DNA of 64,000 bases from Flavobacteriaceae bacterium (GTDB lineage Bacteria > Bacteroidota > Bacteroidia > Flavobacteriales > Flavobacteriaceae): contig SIHP01000006.1 of assembly GCA_004762155.1 (NCBI GenBank), positions 186,001-250,000 of the forward strand, written 5' to 3'. The position numbers were made by a program, and so were the translations under genes. Positions 1-7,574 of this stretch are shown here, one piece after another. How positions within the stretch are numbered: position 1 is the stretch's first letter; each line of letters starts with the position of its first letter. The notes beneath the pieces are model-generated. The model searched no databases. It saw nothing but the letters and a program-made list of their open reading frames with translations, and was not told the DNA's origin.

Positions 1-484
1 TTTTTTCACTTAACAATTCTATTACTTTTTTTGATGCTGCTCCAGGCGCAGGTGTCATTTGAACAAATTTAAATGAACTAAACCTTTTAGCCACTACATT
101 CATTGCCTCTTTCATCATTACTACTCCCAAACCACCTTCCATTCCTGGCATTGATCGTGTATGCAATGCTACATCAATTCCTGAAGGTACTATCTGTACT
201 GCTCCTCCATACTTAGATTTACCATCTACTTCTCTAAAAGCTTCGACGTACATAGATTCAGCATCTTTAGATAAATACAATGCAATCCCTCCTCTTTTCC
301 CTATTTCTTTTATAAATTCTCTTCCTTCTTGGGATGACCATTTAGAACCACCAAATTGTACAATATTAGGCATTGATTGCTGTACTTTTCTATTATCTTG
401 AATATATATTCCTTTAGTAGAATCTTTTTTTTGAATTGTACTTTTTTCAAAAGTTGAACTCTTATTTTTTAATGTTCTTTGCAT
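1..484 (-). CDS. Putative eCIS cargo protein, 3' end outside window
   Basis: This reading frame starts at the ATG at 484 and is still open at base 1, so the C-terminus is missing. The first 45 residues are polar and carry the box YIQDNRKVQQSMPNIVQ, which matches the DNR box of five other proteins in this island. After it the chain changes to a compact globular sequence with EGGLGVVMMKEAMNVVA and a later VQMTPAPGAASKKVIELL. The last stretch is loosely reminiscent of an acetyltransferase-like fold, but I cannot name a family. Its place next to the DUF4157 genes and its shared N-terminus argue for a payload of the injection system. The toxic activity, if any, is unknown. The upstream 271-base gap shows no clear promoter. 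Confidence 0.6.
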   Translation of the reverse strand, partial: MQRTLKNKSSTFEKSTIQKKDSTKGIYIQDNRKVQQSMPNIVQFGGSKWSSQEGREFIKEIGKRGGIALYLSKDAESMYVEAFREVDGKSKYGGAVQIVPSGIDVALHTRSMPGMEGGLGVVMMKEAMNVVAKRFSSFKFVQMTPAPGAASKKVIELLSEK

Positions 485-755
485 AATTAGTCTTTTTTAA
501 GTTAACACAATTACGGTTTGTTCTTTAATAAACTATATGAAAAAAATACCATAAAAAATATTTAAAAATTTAATTACGGCATTATTATCTTCTTTTTTAT
601 ATTTAAAAAAGGATAAAAACCTTTGCTTTCCGGTTATTCGTTATCCATTGTTAAAATAAATACTCTTAAGTTTAATGGTTTTGTATCATATTTTTTTTCT
701 GTTACCACATTTTCAGAATTCAACCTTATATATTTTAATAATTAACCACTCGTAA

Positions 756-2060
756 CTAACCTCCTTTACGGGTTATATTTTCCGAAGCCATTCTAGTAAT
801 TTCTTGCATACTTTTGGAATCTGCTTCAATATGTTTTGCAGTCATAAAATAGAGCAATTCGTTAACCACTGTATCATACTCAATTACAGGATTCGCAAAA
901 TCACGAATGTAATCCAGTCTGTTCTTTATATATCTTTTTAAATTATTAGGTAATTGTTTATCATTGGTTACAGTTCTCATTAAATTTGTAACTCTTCTAT
1001 ATATAATTTCATCAATACCTGGATTTGCCCTCATTTCTGTATTGGAAGCATTATAAATATTTGAATTATGTATTCTCCCTGCATTTACATCATACAATTG
1101 ATCATTAGCCACATGTGTTTGCTCATGCAGCATAGCACTTCTAATAATATCGGGATCGGTTAAGTTCTCTCCTGTTGGATTATTGGGATTAATATCTATT
1201 CGATAACGCCTTTCTGCCAATGGCCCGGCTAAATCAGTATCTAAAGCTTCTGGAGGTTTTAATAATGCAATTTGGCTGCGCCCTACTGCTGCTGCATTTA
1301 AACCTACATTAGGATTAGTCCCTGGTGCAAATTGGTCTATTTGATTGATCATACGGTTCATCGTATTTCTTCTTTTAATATGATGATAACCTTTATATCC
1401 TGCATACATTGCACCTCCTAATAAAGAAGCCCCACCTGCAGCAGCTAATATGGGAACTGAGGCCGCTAATCCCACTCCTGATGCTATACCACCTCCAACT
1501 ATAGCCGCTCCTGTAAGAGCTTTCTTCCAAAAAGGAATACATTGTACAACGGGTACTGATGCCCTAACTGTCTCTCTTTTTTTTAATTGTAACGCCTTAC
1601 CTCCCATCAAGTCAGCTTCTTTCTCTAAAACAACATCATCATTAATAGCAACTTTTCCCTTCATTTGCATTGTTGGTCTTACTCTTCCTTGTTTTTGTTG
1701 TACAACATGCCAAGCTTCATGTGGTAAATGCTTTTCTTGTCCGCTTCCTAAATGTATTTGATTTCCTTGAGCATAAGCATGTGCATTCAATTGTGCTGGT
1801 TTACTAGAGTTATAATGTACTTTAACATCATCCATAGAGTGACCAGAAAGGTTTTCTATTCCTGTTTTTAAAGTATCCGATAAGCCAGTATTGTTTTCTT
1901 TTTTTTGAATTGGTTGTTCTTGTAGTTTTTTCTGAGTAATAGATGTTACCCTATTATCTACAAACTGAAAAACAGTTTCATTACTATTTTTAAGTTGAAT
2001 ATTTGCATTAGGTGCAGATTGCCTTTTGCTCTCTTCTATTTTATCAACGTGAGTATTCAT
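756..2060 (-). CDS. DUF4157 cargo protein with a second HEXXH motif (putative zinc metallopeptidase effector)
   Basis: The frame is open from an ATG at 2072, but the ATG at 2060 is preferred because it gives MNTHVDK, matching MYTHKNE in the nuclease cargo at 9276. Numbering from 2072, the layout is as follows. The DNR box QFVDNR is at 36-41. A DUF4157 domain spans about 60-162, with zinc motif HEAWH at 118-122 and a downstream EKEAD. A glycine/alanine-rich hydrophobic stretch covers 185-228. A C-terminal domain carries a second zinc-protease motif, HEQTH, at 316-320. DUF4157 is known as an eCIS-associated domain. The second motif suggests that the C-terminal domain is itself a peptidase, either the toxin or a self-processing unit. 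No signal peptide is visible, as expected for a protein loaded in the cytoplasm. Confidence 0.7.
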   Translation of the reverse strand: MNTHVDKIEESKRQSAPNANIQLKNSNETVFQFVDNRVTSITQKKLQEQPIQKKENNTGLSDTLKTGIENLSGHSMDDVKVHYNSSKPAQLNAHAYAQGNQIHLGSGQEKHLPHEAWHVVQQKQGRVRPTMQMKGKVAINDDVVLEKEADLMGGKALQLKKRETVRASVPVVQCIPFWKKALTGAAIVGGGIASGVGLAASVPILAAAGGASLLGGAMYAGYKGYHHIKRRNTMNRMINQIDQFAPGTNPNVGLNAAAVGRSQIALLKPPEALDTDLAGPLAERRYRIDINPNNPTGENLTDPDIIRSAMLHEQTHVANDQLYDVNAGRIHNSNIYNASNTEMRANPGIDEIIYRRVTNLMRTVTNDKQLPNNLKRYIKNRLDYIRDFANPVIEYDTVVNELLYFMTAKHIEADSKSMQEITRMASENITRKGG

Positions 2061-2166
2061 CCATTTATTCATTTCTAGTTCTTCTAAATTGTATGTAGCG
2101 CTTAATCAGATAAGTCATTAGTTTTAAAAATTAGCGGAAACGTGGATTCAGAGTAAAATTAATACA

Positions 2167-3039
2167 CTAGCCTATTTTAGTTTTTACATTAGTATCTAGT
2201 TTTGTTTTATTAGTCTTTGTATCTAACTCAAATTTTCCAAATCCCTTTTTTTCATGCTCACTAAGAGATTCTTTTAAATGTGTATTAATTGTACCATAAT
2301 CTGTAGAACCTGAGTCAACTAATGTTTCTACTTTTTTTAATCTTGAAGACCTTGGTGAATATTTTCCACTATCTAGAGTATTTCCATCAAAATCGCTTCC
2401 TGGATCTTTTATTGACCTACTTTGTGGTTCTCTTCCTAACGTTAAATTAGGAACAAATGATTTTATTGCTTTTTTTCCAGAATCTGAATCTAACCCCATA
2501 GCTGTTTTCATTTTTAATTGTTCTTCAGGACTTAAACTATCATAATGATTTTCTAATTTTGATTTTGCCATTTTATGATGCAATGTGTGTCTTTCATCTT
2601 TATGCTCTTTTCTATTAAAATAATTATATGCTCCATAACCTAATCCTCCTAATCCGAGCCCAATAGCACCTGATGTTAAAACTGGTAAAGAGGCTAAAAA
2701 AGCACCTCCCATTGCTACTGTACCCATAACACCTCCTGTACCTAATGATTTTAATCCAGACATTAAAAGGCTATCCGGGTATTCTTTAGCTTTATCATGT
2801 TCTTTTTTTAATTTATTCGTTTTCCATCCATCACCAGCTTGCATTACTTCTTGTTTAAAAACAGGATTTTGTTGTAAAATACTTTTCCCAAAATGAGCAT
2901 CACTTTTTTTCATCAATTGCTTCGTTTTTTTAAACTGCTGATTAGAAAATCTGTTGTCTTTTAATTGAACAGCTTTATCTCCAACCGTCATATAATTATC
3001 TATGCTCTTCTGTTCTGTTTTTTTTAGTCTTACATTCAT
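2167..3039 (-). CDS. eCIS cargo-like protein with DNR box and glycine-rich hydrophobic hairpin
   Basis: 290 residues with no recognised enzymatic domain. The N-terminus holds QLKDNR at 25-30 followed by KKTKQLM, and resembles the N-terminus of the broken cargo gene at 5561 (QLKDNR, KKTAQLM). Residues about 91-140 form a glycine/alanine-rich hydrophobic segment that could make a membrane hairpin. A similar segment occurs in the two-HEXXH protein at 756-2060. The C-terminal 150 residues are charged, serine- and lysine-rich, and probably loosely folded. It lies 18 bases behind the DUF4157 gene at 3058-3624, which suggests co-transcription. Possible roles are a translocation or pore-forming payload, or the C-terminal half of a cargo split from the preceding DUF4157 gene. 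Confidence 0.5.
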   Translation of the reverse strand: MNVRLKKTEQKSIDNYMTVGDKAVQLKDNRFSNQQFKKTKQLMKKSDAHFGKSILQQNPVFKQEVMQAGDGWKTNKLKKEHDKAKEYPDSLLMSGLKSLGTGGVMGTVAMGGAFLASLPVLTSGAIGLGLGGLGYGAYNYFNRKEHKDERHTLHHKMAKSKLENHYDSLSPEEQLKMKTAMGLDSDSGKKAIKSFVPNLTLGREPQSRSIKDPGSDFDGNTLDSGKYSPRSSRLKKVETLVDSGSTDYGTINTHLKESLSEHEKKGFGKFELDTKTNKTKLDTNVKTKIG

Positions 3040-3057
3040 AATCTCTGCCCTATTTTT

Positions 3058-3624
3058 TTATAATATTTCTCGTACACTCCTTGCATTCTTTGAGTTGTTT
3101 AATAATCTATTTGCAGAAAATGAATGATTACTTTCTTTTTGCTTTAACTGAACTTGCAAAGCCTTCCTTCCCATCACATCTGCTTCATTTTCCAAACCTT
3201 CATTATCATTCACTGCCACACCATTTACCGAAGTAGTTGGTTGTACTCTTCCTTGGGCTTGTTGCACTACATGACTTAACTCGTGAGGTAAATGTTTTTC
3301 TTTTCCAGGTGCTAAATGAATATCGCTACCTTGAGCATATGCATGTGCTTGTACAGCTGCGGGTTTAGATGAATTTTTATGTACCTTAACATGATCTAAA
3401 CTCATGCCTGATAAATTCTCCATTCCAGACTTTAAATTATCTGGTAAACCTGTATTATTTTCTTTTTTTTGAATAGGTTGTTCTTGTAGCTTTTCTTGAA
3501 CAACTGCTTCTGATCTATTATCTACAAATTGATAAGTAGAAGCATTCACATATTCTTTATTAGAATTTATATTAGCAACTGAAGTACTCTTGTTGTCTTG
3601 TTTTTTATCTATGTTAAGATTCAT
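3058..3624 (-). CDS. DUF4157 domain protein (eCIS-associated zincin-like cargo)
   Basis: 188 residues. The polar start (DKKQDNKSTSVAN) leads into the DNR box QFVDNR at 32-37. A DUF4157 domain of about 100 residues follows, with HELSH at 114-118 and the downstream acidic NEADVMGRKALQ. The protein ends about 30 residues after the domain, so unlike its larger relative at 756-2060 it has no attached C-terminal effector. It may work as a stand-alone processing or loading factor, or be a shortened copy. Middle regions of the two genes are close paralogues (shared QPIQKKENNTGL, AHAYAQG and KEKHLPHE-like stretches). It begins one base after the stop of the lipoprotein gene at 3626-4144, so the two are probably co-translated. 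Confidence 0.7.
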   Translation of the reverse strand: MNLNIDKKQDNKSTSVANINSNKEYVNASTYQFVDNRSEAVVQEKLQEQPIQKKENNTGLPDNLKSGMENLSGMSLDHVKVHKNSSKPAAVQAHAYAQGSDIHLAPGKEKHLPHELSHVVQQAQGRVQPTTSVNGVAVNDNEGLENEADVMGRKALQVQLKQKESNHSFSANRLLNNSKNARSVREIL

Positions 3625-3625
3625 T

Positions 3626-4144
3626 TTATTTTTTATTTTTTAAAATATTTATTAAAGATTTTGAATTTATTTCACTTGTTGGGCTCTCTAATTCTTCAAC
3701 AAGTTCTTTATCTTTCAATAAACTATCTATTTGACCAAATGACAAATCTTTACGTTCTCTTTCAAAAACTTTAAATACCATTTGATTATAAAACGTTACA
3801 AACTCAGCATTATCATCGCACACATCATTATCATCTAAACACAGTAATTTTTTTATATCTTTTAAATTATAATCGTCTTTTTTACTTAAGTATACCAAAA
3901 ATGATATATCACAAGGCATACATATATCTGAACTTTGTTTATCTTTTGAAACTTTATCAGTTAAATCAGATGAAATATAAGTACGATATACATTGTGTAT
4001 ATCATTTCTAATACTATCTAAAAGCGATATTTCTTTTTTTATTATTCTATTTTTTTTGATACTATCTTTCTTATCTTCTGGTTTCACTTTTTTTTTACAT
4101 GAACAAAAGAAAAGTATTAAAATGGGTATGATTATGTTTTTCAT
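3626..4144 (-). CDS. Small putative lipoprotein of unknown function
   Basis: 172 residues beginning with a short hydrophobic signal (MKNIIIPILILFFCSC) with a lipobox-like end and lysines right after the cysteines, so a membrane-anchored lipoprotein is likely. The mature part is charged and has four further cysteines (ICMPC, LLCLDDNDVC). I recognise no family. It follows the L,D-transpeptidase-like gene by 8 bases and precedes the DUF4157 gene by one base. Its position next to a peptidoglycan-active enzyme makes an immunity or partner role possible, but that is inference from location only. Confidence 0.55.
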   Translation of the reverse strand: MKNIIIPILILFFCSCKKKVKPEDKKDSIKKNRIIKKEISLLDSIRNDIHNVYRTYISSDLTDKVSKDKQSSDICMPCDISFLVYLSKKDDYNLKDIKKLLCLDDNDVCDDNAEFVTFYNQMVFKVFERERKDLSFGQIDSLLKDKELVEELESPTSEINSKSLINILKNKK

Positions 4145-4152
4145 ATGATGTA

Positions 4153-4779
4153 TTATTTAGTTGTAAATAATTTTTCTAGTTGTTCTATTAATAAATCCCG
4201 TCTATTTTTCTTTTCTCTAAAAATATAAATGATACCTTCAGAAGTGCCTTTAGTCTTTTTACTAAAATCAAAATTTTTCCAAAACTCATTAACTTCTTTT
4301 GGATGAATGGTTATACACCCCATAGAACCACGACTATTATAATTACCATTATCTGAAAAACCAGTATGTACATTAGCGTATGTAACTGTACTAGGTTTTT
4401 TATGCCAAGAATAACCATTTACAATACGTTCTTTTTTATAGTTTATTAAATTTAAGCCTTTAACTGTACCTCCTTTATGTCCATATTTATTATTAAAAAT
4501 ATGACTCCCCATTACTACCGTGTTTGGTTTATCTGTTCCCTCAGGAGTTTCTTTACTGTTTGGATAACTACTCCCTTTAAAAGGACCTATTACTTTTTTA
4601 TTAATATTATTTACAACATAAATACTAGCTGTATATGTTGTTCCTTTTTCACCTGTTGCCTTTGGTATTTCTAACTCATCTATAATATAAATTTCTAATG
4701 GAGGAAGTGATTTATCTTCTTCATAGGAATTATATCCTAAAAAAATTATTGATACTATTACTATATATATATATTTCAT
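4153..4779 (-). CDS. L,D-transpeptidase-like (YkuD-fold) secreted protein
   Basis: 208 residues with an N-terminal hydrophobic signal segment (about 1-18). The region 86-160 has the layout of an L,D-transpeptidase active site: a histidine at 138 in NVHTGFS, then after a short linker SMGCITIHP with the catalytic-type cysteine at 155. Such enzymes make or edit 3-3 peptidoglycan cross-links. Related folds are also used as antibacterial effectors by type VI systems. The signal region ends LGYNSYEED, where a lipoprotein would have LGC, so it may be a former lipoprotein that lost its lipidated cysteine. Its place in the eCIS cargo island suggests a role in the toxin set or in letting particles cross the cell wall. 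Both ideas are inference. Confidence 0.6.
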   Translation of the reverse strand: MKYIYIVIVSIIFLGYNSYEEDKSLPPLEIYIIDELEIPKATGEKGTTYTASIYVVNNINKKVIGPFKGSSYPNSKETPEGTDKPNTVVMGSHIFNNKYGHKGGTVKGLNLINYKKERIVNGYSWHKKPSTVTYANVHTGFSDNGNYNSRGSMGCITIHPKEVNEFWKNFDFSKKTKGTSEGIIYIFREKKNRRDLLIEQLEKLFTTK

Positions 4780-4979
4780 ATTCTTATTTTTAAATTTAGG
4801 AATTACTTATTATTACTTTACTTAATCTCTTACTTTTTACATATAAGATCCCTGCATGCCAAACTTTAATTATCTTTTGATTTATTAATCTATTCTATAG
4901 ATCCAACATTTCTGTGGTACTTCCTTTTCTTGTTGTAAAAGCCCCTTATCGTCTTTTTGCTCCCCTCTTCTTTTATTAT

Positions 4980-5561
4980 TTCTTTTAAATCTTCTATCTA
5001 GCTAATCTCTCTTTCTTCTGATTCGTTTGTAGGAGGTTGATCCTGTTCCGATATCTCAATAATATCATCATCTCTTTCCCCCCAAAAAAAACATAACCAC
5101 CACCTATCAATCCTCCAGTTAAAGTTCCTCATAAACCTAACCTTGCTCCTATTGTTACTCCAACAGCATCGTTTTAAATTGCTTCTTCTATAGTATTTCT
5201 TTGAACTGTATCGTTATTTTTCATCTCCATCGATTCGACCAAGAAGAATTATAATGTACTTTTACATCATCCATGGAATATCTGATATATTTTCTATACC
5301 CGATTTTAACGTATCTGATAAACCTGTATTATTTTCCTTCATTTACATAGGTAATTCATCTTCTTCTTCTAATCTCATCTTTTGAGTAGTAGCTGCTTTT
5401 AATTGTAAATCTTCCTCTTCTTCATCTAACCCCATTAACTGAGCTGTTTTTTTAGAAGCTAATGCTTTTGTACGATTGTCTTTTAATTGCAAGGCGCTTT
5501 TACCTACTTCATTAGAAGTATTGCTTTTTTGTTGAACTACTTTTGACTTTTTATATTCCAT
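4980..5561 (-). pseudogene. Decayed DUF4157-type cargo gene (nonsense mutation, frameshifts, deletion)
   Basis: An ATG at 5561 opens a 72-residue frame with a DNR box (QLKDNR, then KKTAQLM) and acidic LDEEEED and LEEEDELPM stretches. It stops at a TAA (5343-5345) followed directly, in the same frame, by MKENNTGLSDTLKSGIENIS. That continuation is the start of the DUF4157 domain in the two intact copies, so a CAA to TAA change is the simplest reading. Further on, SMDDVKVHYNSS is found one frame over. The part that should hold HEXXH is gone, and a glycine-rich segment (GTLTGGLIGGGYVFFGG) survives between stops. The rest of 4780-4980 shows no convincing coding sequence. Confidence 0.75.
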
Positions 5562-5572
5562 AGTATTAATTT

Positions 5573-6082
5573 TTAATGTGTTTGTACAATTACAGGTCCA
5601 ATGGCACCACTATAATCTATAGCTGAACAATAGTTGTAATTATTTATTTCATTTTTTAATCTGGCTACATAAGGATTATAGTAAGGGAACATTACTTTTT
5701 TACCTGTTATTAGCTTTATGATATATTGATTGTATAGCGGGAATTTGTAAAAAAGCTCATTAAAAATAATTGAATTGGTATCTGAAGTTAAAAATTCATT
5801 ATCCAATTTTTTATATTCATGAATCTCTTTTAATATTTGTTTTGCAAAAACATTTAAAACATGATTTAACTTACTTTGTATACTTTCTATAATTAAATAC
5901 AATCGTTTTTCTTTTAACCAATAACCTTTTATTATTACCCCTTCATTTACAACACAATAATTAAGTGCTTCAGCAATAATAATGTATTGCCAGTTTAAAG
6001 GAATCTCTTTTCCCCATGACTTTGTCACTAATACCAAATGATGTACACTTTTAAATTTATTGACTAATTTAGTTTCATTCAT
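5573..6082 (-). CDS. Hypothetical protein, possibly a degenerate Y1 (REP-type) transposase fold
   Basis: 169 residues between the ATPase and the decayed cargo gene. The N-terminal half (HHLVLVTKSWGKEIP, then IIIAEALNYCVVNEGVIIKG, then KEKRLYLIIES) has the order of strands and helices seen in IS200/REP-associated Y1 transposases. The HUH metal-binding motif is missing: KRLYLII stands where HvHlli is expected. A helix with KQILKEIHEYK follows. If the resemblance is real, this is a captured, nuclease-dead protein. Otherwise it is an unassigned eCIS accessory protein. It lies 11 bases upstream of the decayed cargo gene. Confidence 0.3.
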   Translation of the reverse strand: MNETKLVNKFKSVHHLVLVTKSWGKEIPLNWQYIIIAEALNYCVVNEGVIIKGYWLKEKRLYLIIESIQSKLNHVLNVFAKQILKEIHEYKKLDNEFLTSDTNSIIFNELFYKFPLYNQYIIKLITGKKVMFPYYNPYVARLKNEINNYNYCSAIDYSGAIGPVIVQTH

Positions 6083-6172
6083 TTTTTTTATTAGTTATTT
6101 TTAAAATCATAGTTCTTGATACTTTTCTTTATCTAAAGACCACTTCATTCCGTAAATTCTATTTGTTGTGAC

Positions 6173-6205
6173 AATGTCATTGTGAGCATAGCGAAGTAAT
6201 CCGTT
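6173..6205. repeat. Short dispersed-repeat fragment between ATPase and 169-residue gene
   Basis: The stretch around gtcattgtgagcatagcg, continuing to aagtaatccgtt, resembles a short GC-richer repeat that I recall seeing between genes in many Bacteroidota genomes (gtcattgcgagcatagcgaagcaatct). Its base composition stands out from the AT-rich surroundings. The 139-base gap otherwise shows no gene. Confidence 0.35.
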
Positions 6206-6221
6206 AAAGACTTACTCTAAC

Positions 6222-7574
6222 CTAAAAAGTAGTAATCGTTTTATTTTCTTTCTTAAATTCTTTACGAATACCTTCTAATAATTCTTCTTTAGTTACTACT
6301 GTATCTCCTCTTGAAACTACCGCTAAGGCACAAAAACGTAAAACATTAATAATTGCACCACCAGCTAACTCGTATTCTTCAGCTACCTTCCAAACATCTA
6401 TATTTGGATGAAGTGTACATGTACCTGAAAAAGCTTTGTTCCATAATTGATAGCGTTCATTAACTTCTGGTATACTAAAATGAATCATCGCTTGAAATCT
6501 TCTTGTAAAAGCGGCATCCATATTTCCTTTTAAATTGGAAGCTAGAATTACTACTCCTGGAAAATCTTCAATCCGCTGTAATAAATACGATGTTTGTTGA
6601 TTTGCATGCCTATCATTAGAGCTATTTGCTTCTGTTCTTTTTCCGAATAAAGCATCCGCTTCATCAAAAAATAAAATCCAATCTTTATGCTGTGCGATAT
6701 CAAAAATTCTTGATAAATTCTTTTCTGTTTCTCCAATATATTTAGAAACAATCATTGATAAATCTACTCGATATACTTCTCGGTTAGATACTTTTCCTAA
6801 TAACGAAACTGTTAGTGTTTTTCCTGTTCCTGGGGGGCCATAAAACAAAGCTCTGTAACCTGGTTTTATTTTTTTATACAATTCCCATTCATTCATTAAA
6901 GTATTACTGTGTTGTAACCAAGCTTTTAAAGCTAATACTTCATCCATTACCAAATCATTTAACACTACATCTTCCCAATTTAAATGCGTTGATATTTTTT
7001 GAGCAGGAAACATATTACTTTGCTCTATTTTGGATTCTTCGCCTGTTAAAAAGTAATGAAACCATCGTTTACTTAAACTTAAAATTCCATTATATTTTGG
7101 TATAAATAACTCTGTATCTTCTAATGATAATACTTGTTCTTTTACTAAAATGTTTTCTTTGTTGAAAATGTGAAATATCTCTTCTCTAATTTCAGGATTT
7201 GTTGCTGAGATTAAAAAAATTAAAGTTTGACCTGTTGGCAAAAAACCACTATGATTTTTATCTATAATCCCCCCAAACTCGGTAAATCCACGATCATAAA
7301 TTTTATTTCTTCCAAAGAAAACGTCTAATACTTCAGGTTTCAACTGCAATGCTAATGTTAATGTAATTGCTAGACGTTCATATATATTTAATTGCCATTC
7401 TATAATACATTTTGCATAAGTAGCCTCACTATTTTTTATTTCTTGAAGAGGAATTTCTGTCCAATGAAGTCGCTCTCCTTCGTGTTCTAAATACGTACTT
7501 ATTACATTATGAATTACCTCTTGTAACCAATATATTTCATTATATAAAAATTGTATGTTTATATTAGTATGCAT
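6222..7574 (-). CDS. eCIS AAA+ ATPase (Afp15-like)
   Basis: 450 residues. An N-terminal, poorly conserved domain of about 200 residues precedes a full AAA+ module: Walker A GPPGTGKT at 246-253, Walker B LFFDEAD near 301-307, sensor-type ASN near 345-347, and paired arginines RR at 358-359 that fit an arginine finger. The family (Afp15/Pvc15) is present in nearly all eCIS loci. It is needed for particle assembly or cargo loading rather than for sheath recycling in the way ClpV acts. Its ATG lies 11 bases inside the end of the preceding gasdermin-like gene, so the two are translationally coupled. This ties that unusual gene to the core system. Confidence 0.9.
   Translation of the reverse strand: MHTNINIQFLYNEIYWLQEVIHNVISTYLEHEGERLHWTEIPLQEIKNSEATYAKCIIEWQLNIYERLAITLTLALQLKPEVLDVFFGRNKIYDRGFTEFGGIIDKNHSGFLPTGQTLIFLISATNPEIREEIFHIFNKENILVKEQVLSLEDTELFIPKYNGILSLSKRWFHYFLTGEESKIEQSNMFPAQKISTHLNWEDVVLNDLVMDEVLALKAWLQHSNTLMNEWELYKKIKPGYRALFYGPPGTGKTLTVSLLGKVSNREVYRVDLSMIVSKYIGETEKNLSRIFDIAQHKDWILFFDEADALFGKRTEANSSNDRHANQQTSYLLQRIEDFPGVVILASNLKGNMDAAFTRRFQAMIHFSIPEVNERYQLWNKAFSGTCTLHPNIDVWKVAEEYELAGGAIINVLRFCALAVVSRGDTVVTKEELLEGIRKEFKKENKTITTF

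Noticed and set aside
1450..1761. Open frame on the plus strand antisense to the two-HEXXH cargo gene
   Set aside because: It has an odd, cysteine- and proline-rich composition caused by the opposite frame of a real gene, with no start signal or family resemblance.
6222..7574. ATPase as a ClpV-type sheath-recycling enzyme of a type VI system
   Set aside because: It has a single AAA+ module and no Clp double ring. The locus also has no TssJLM membrane complex genes, so it is an eCIS and not a standard type VI system.
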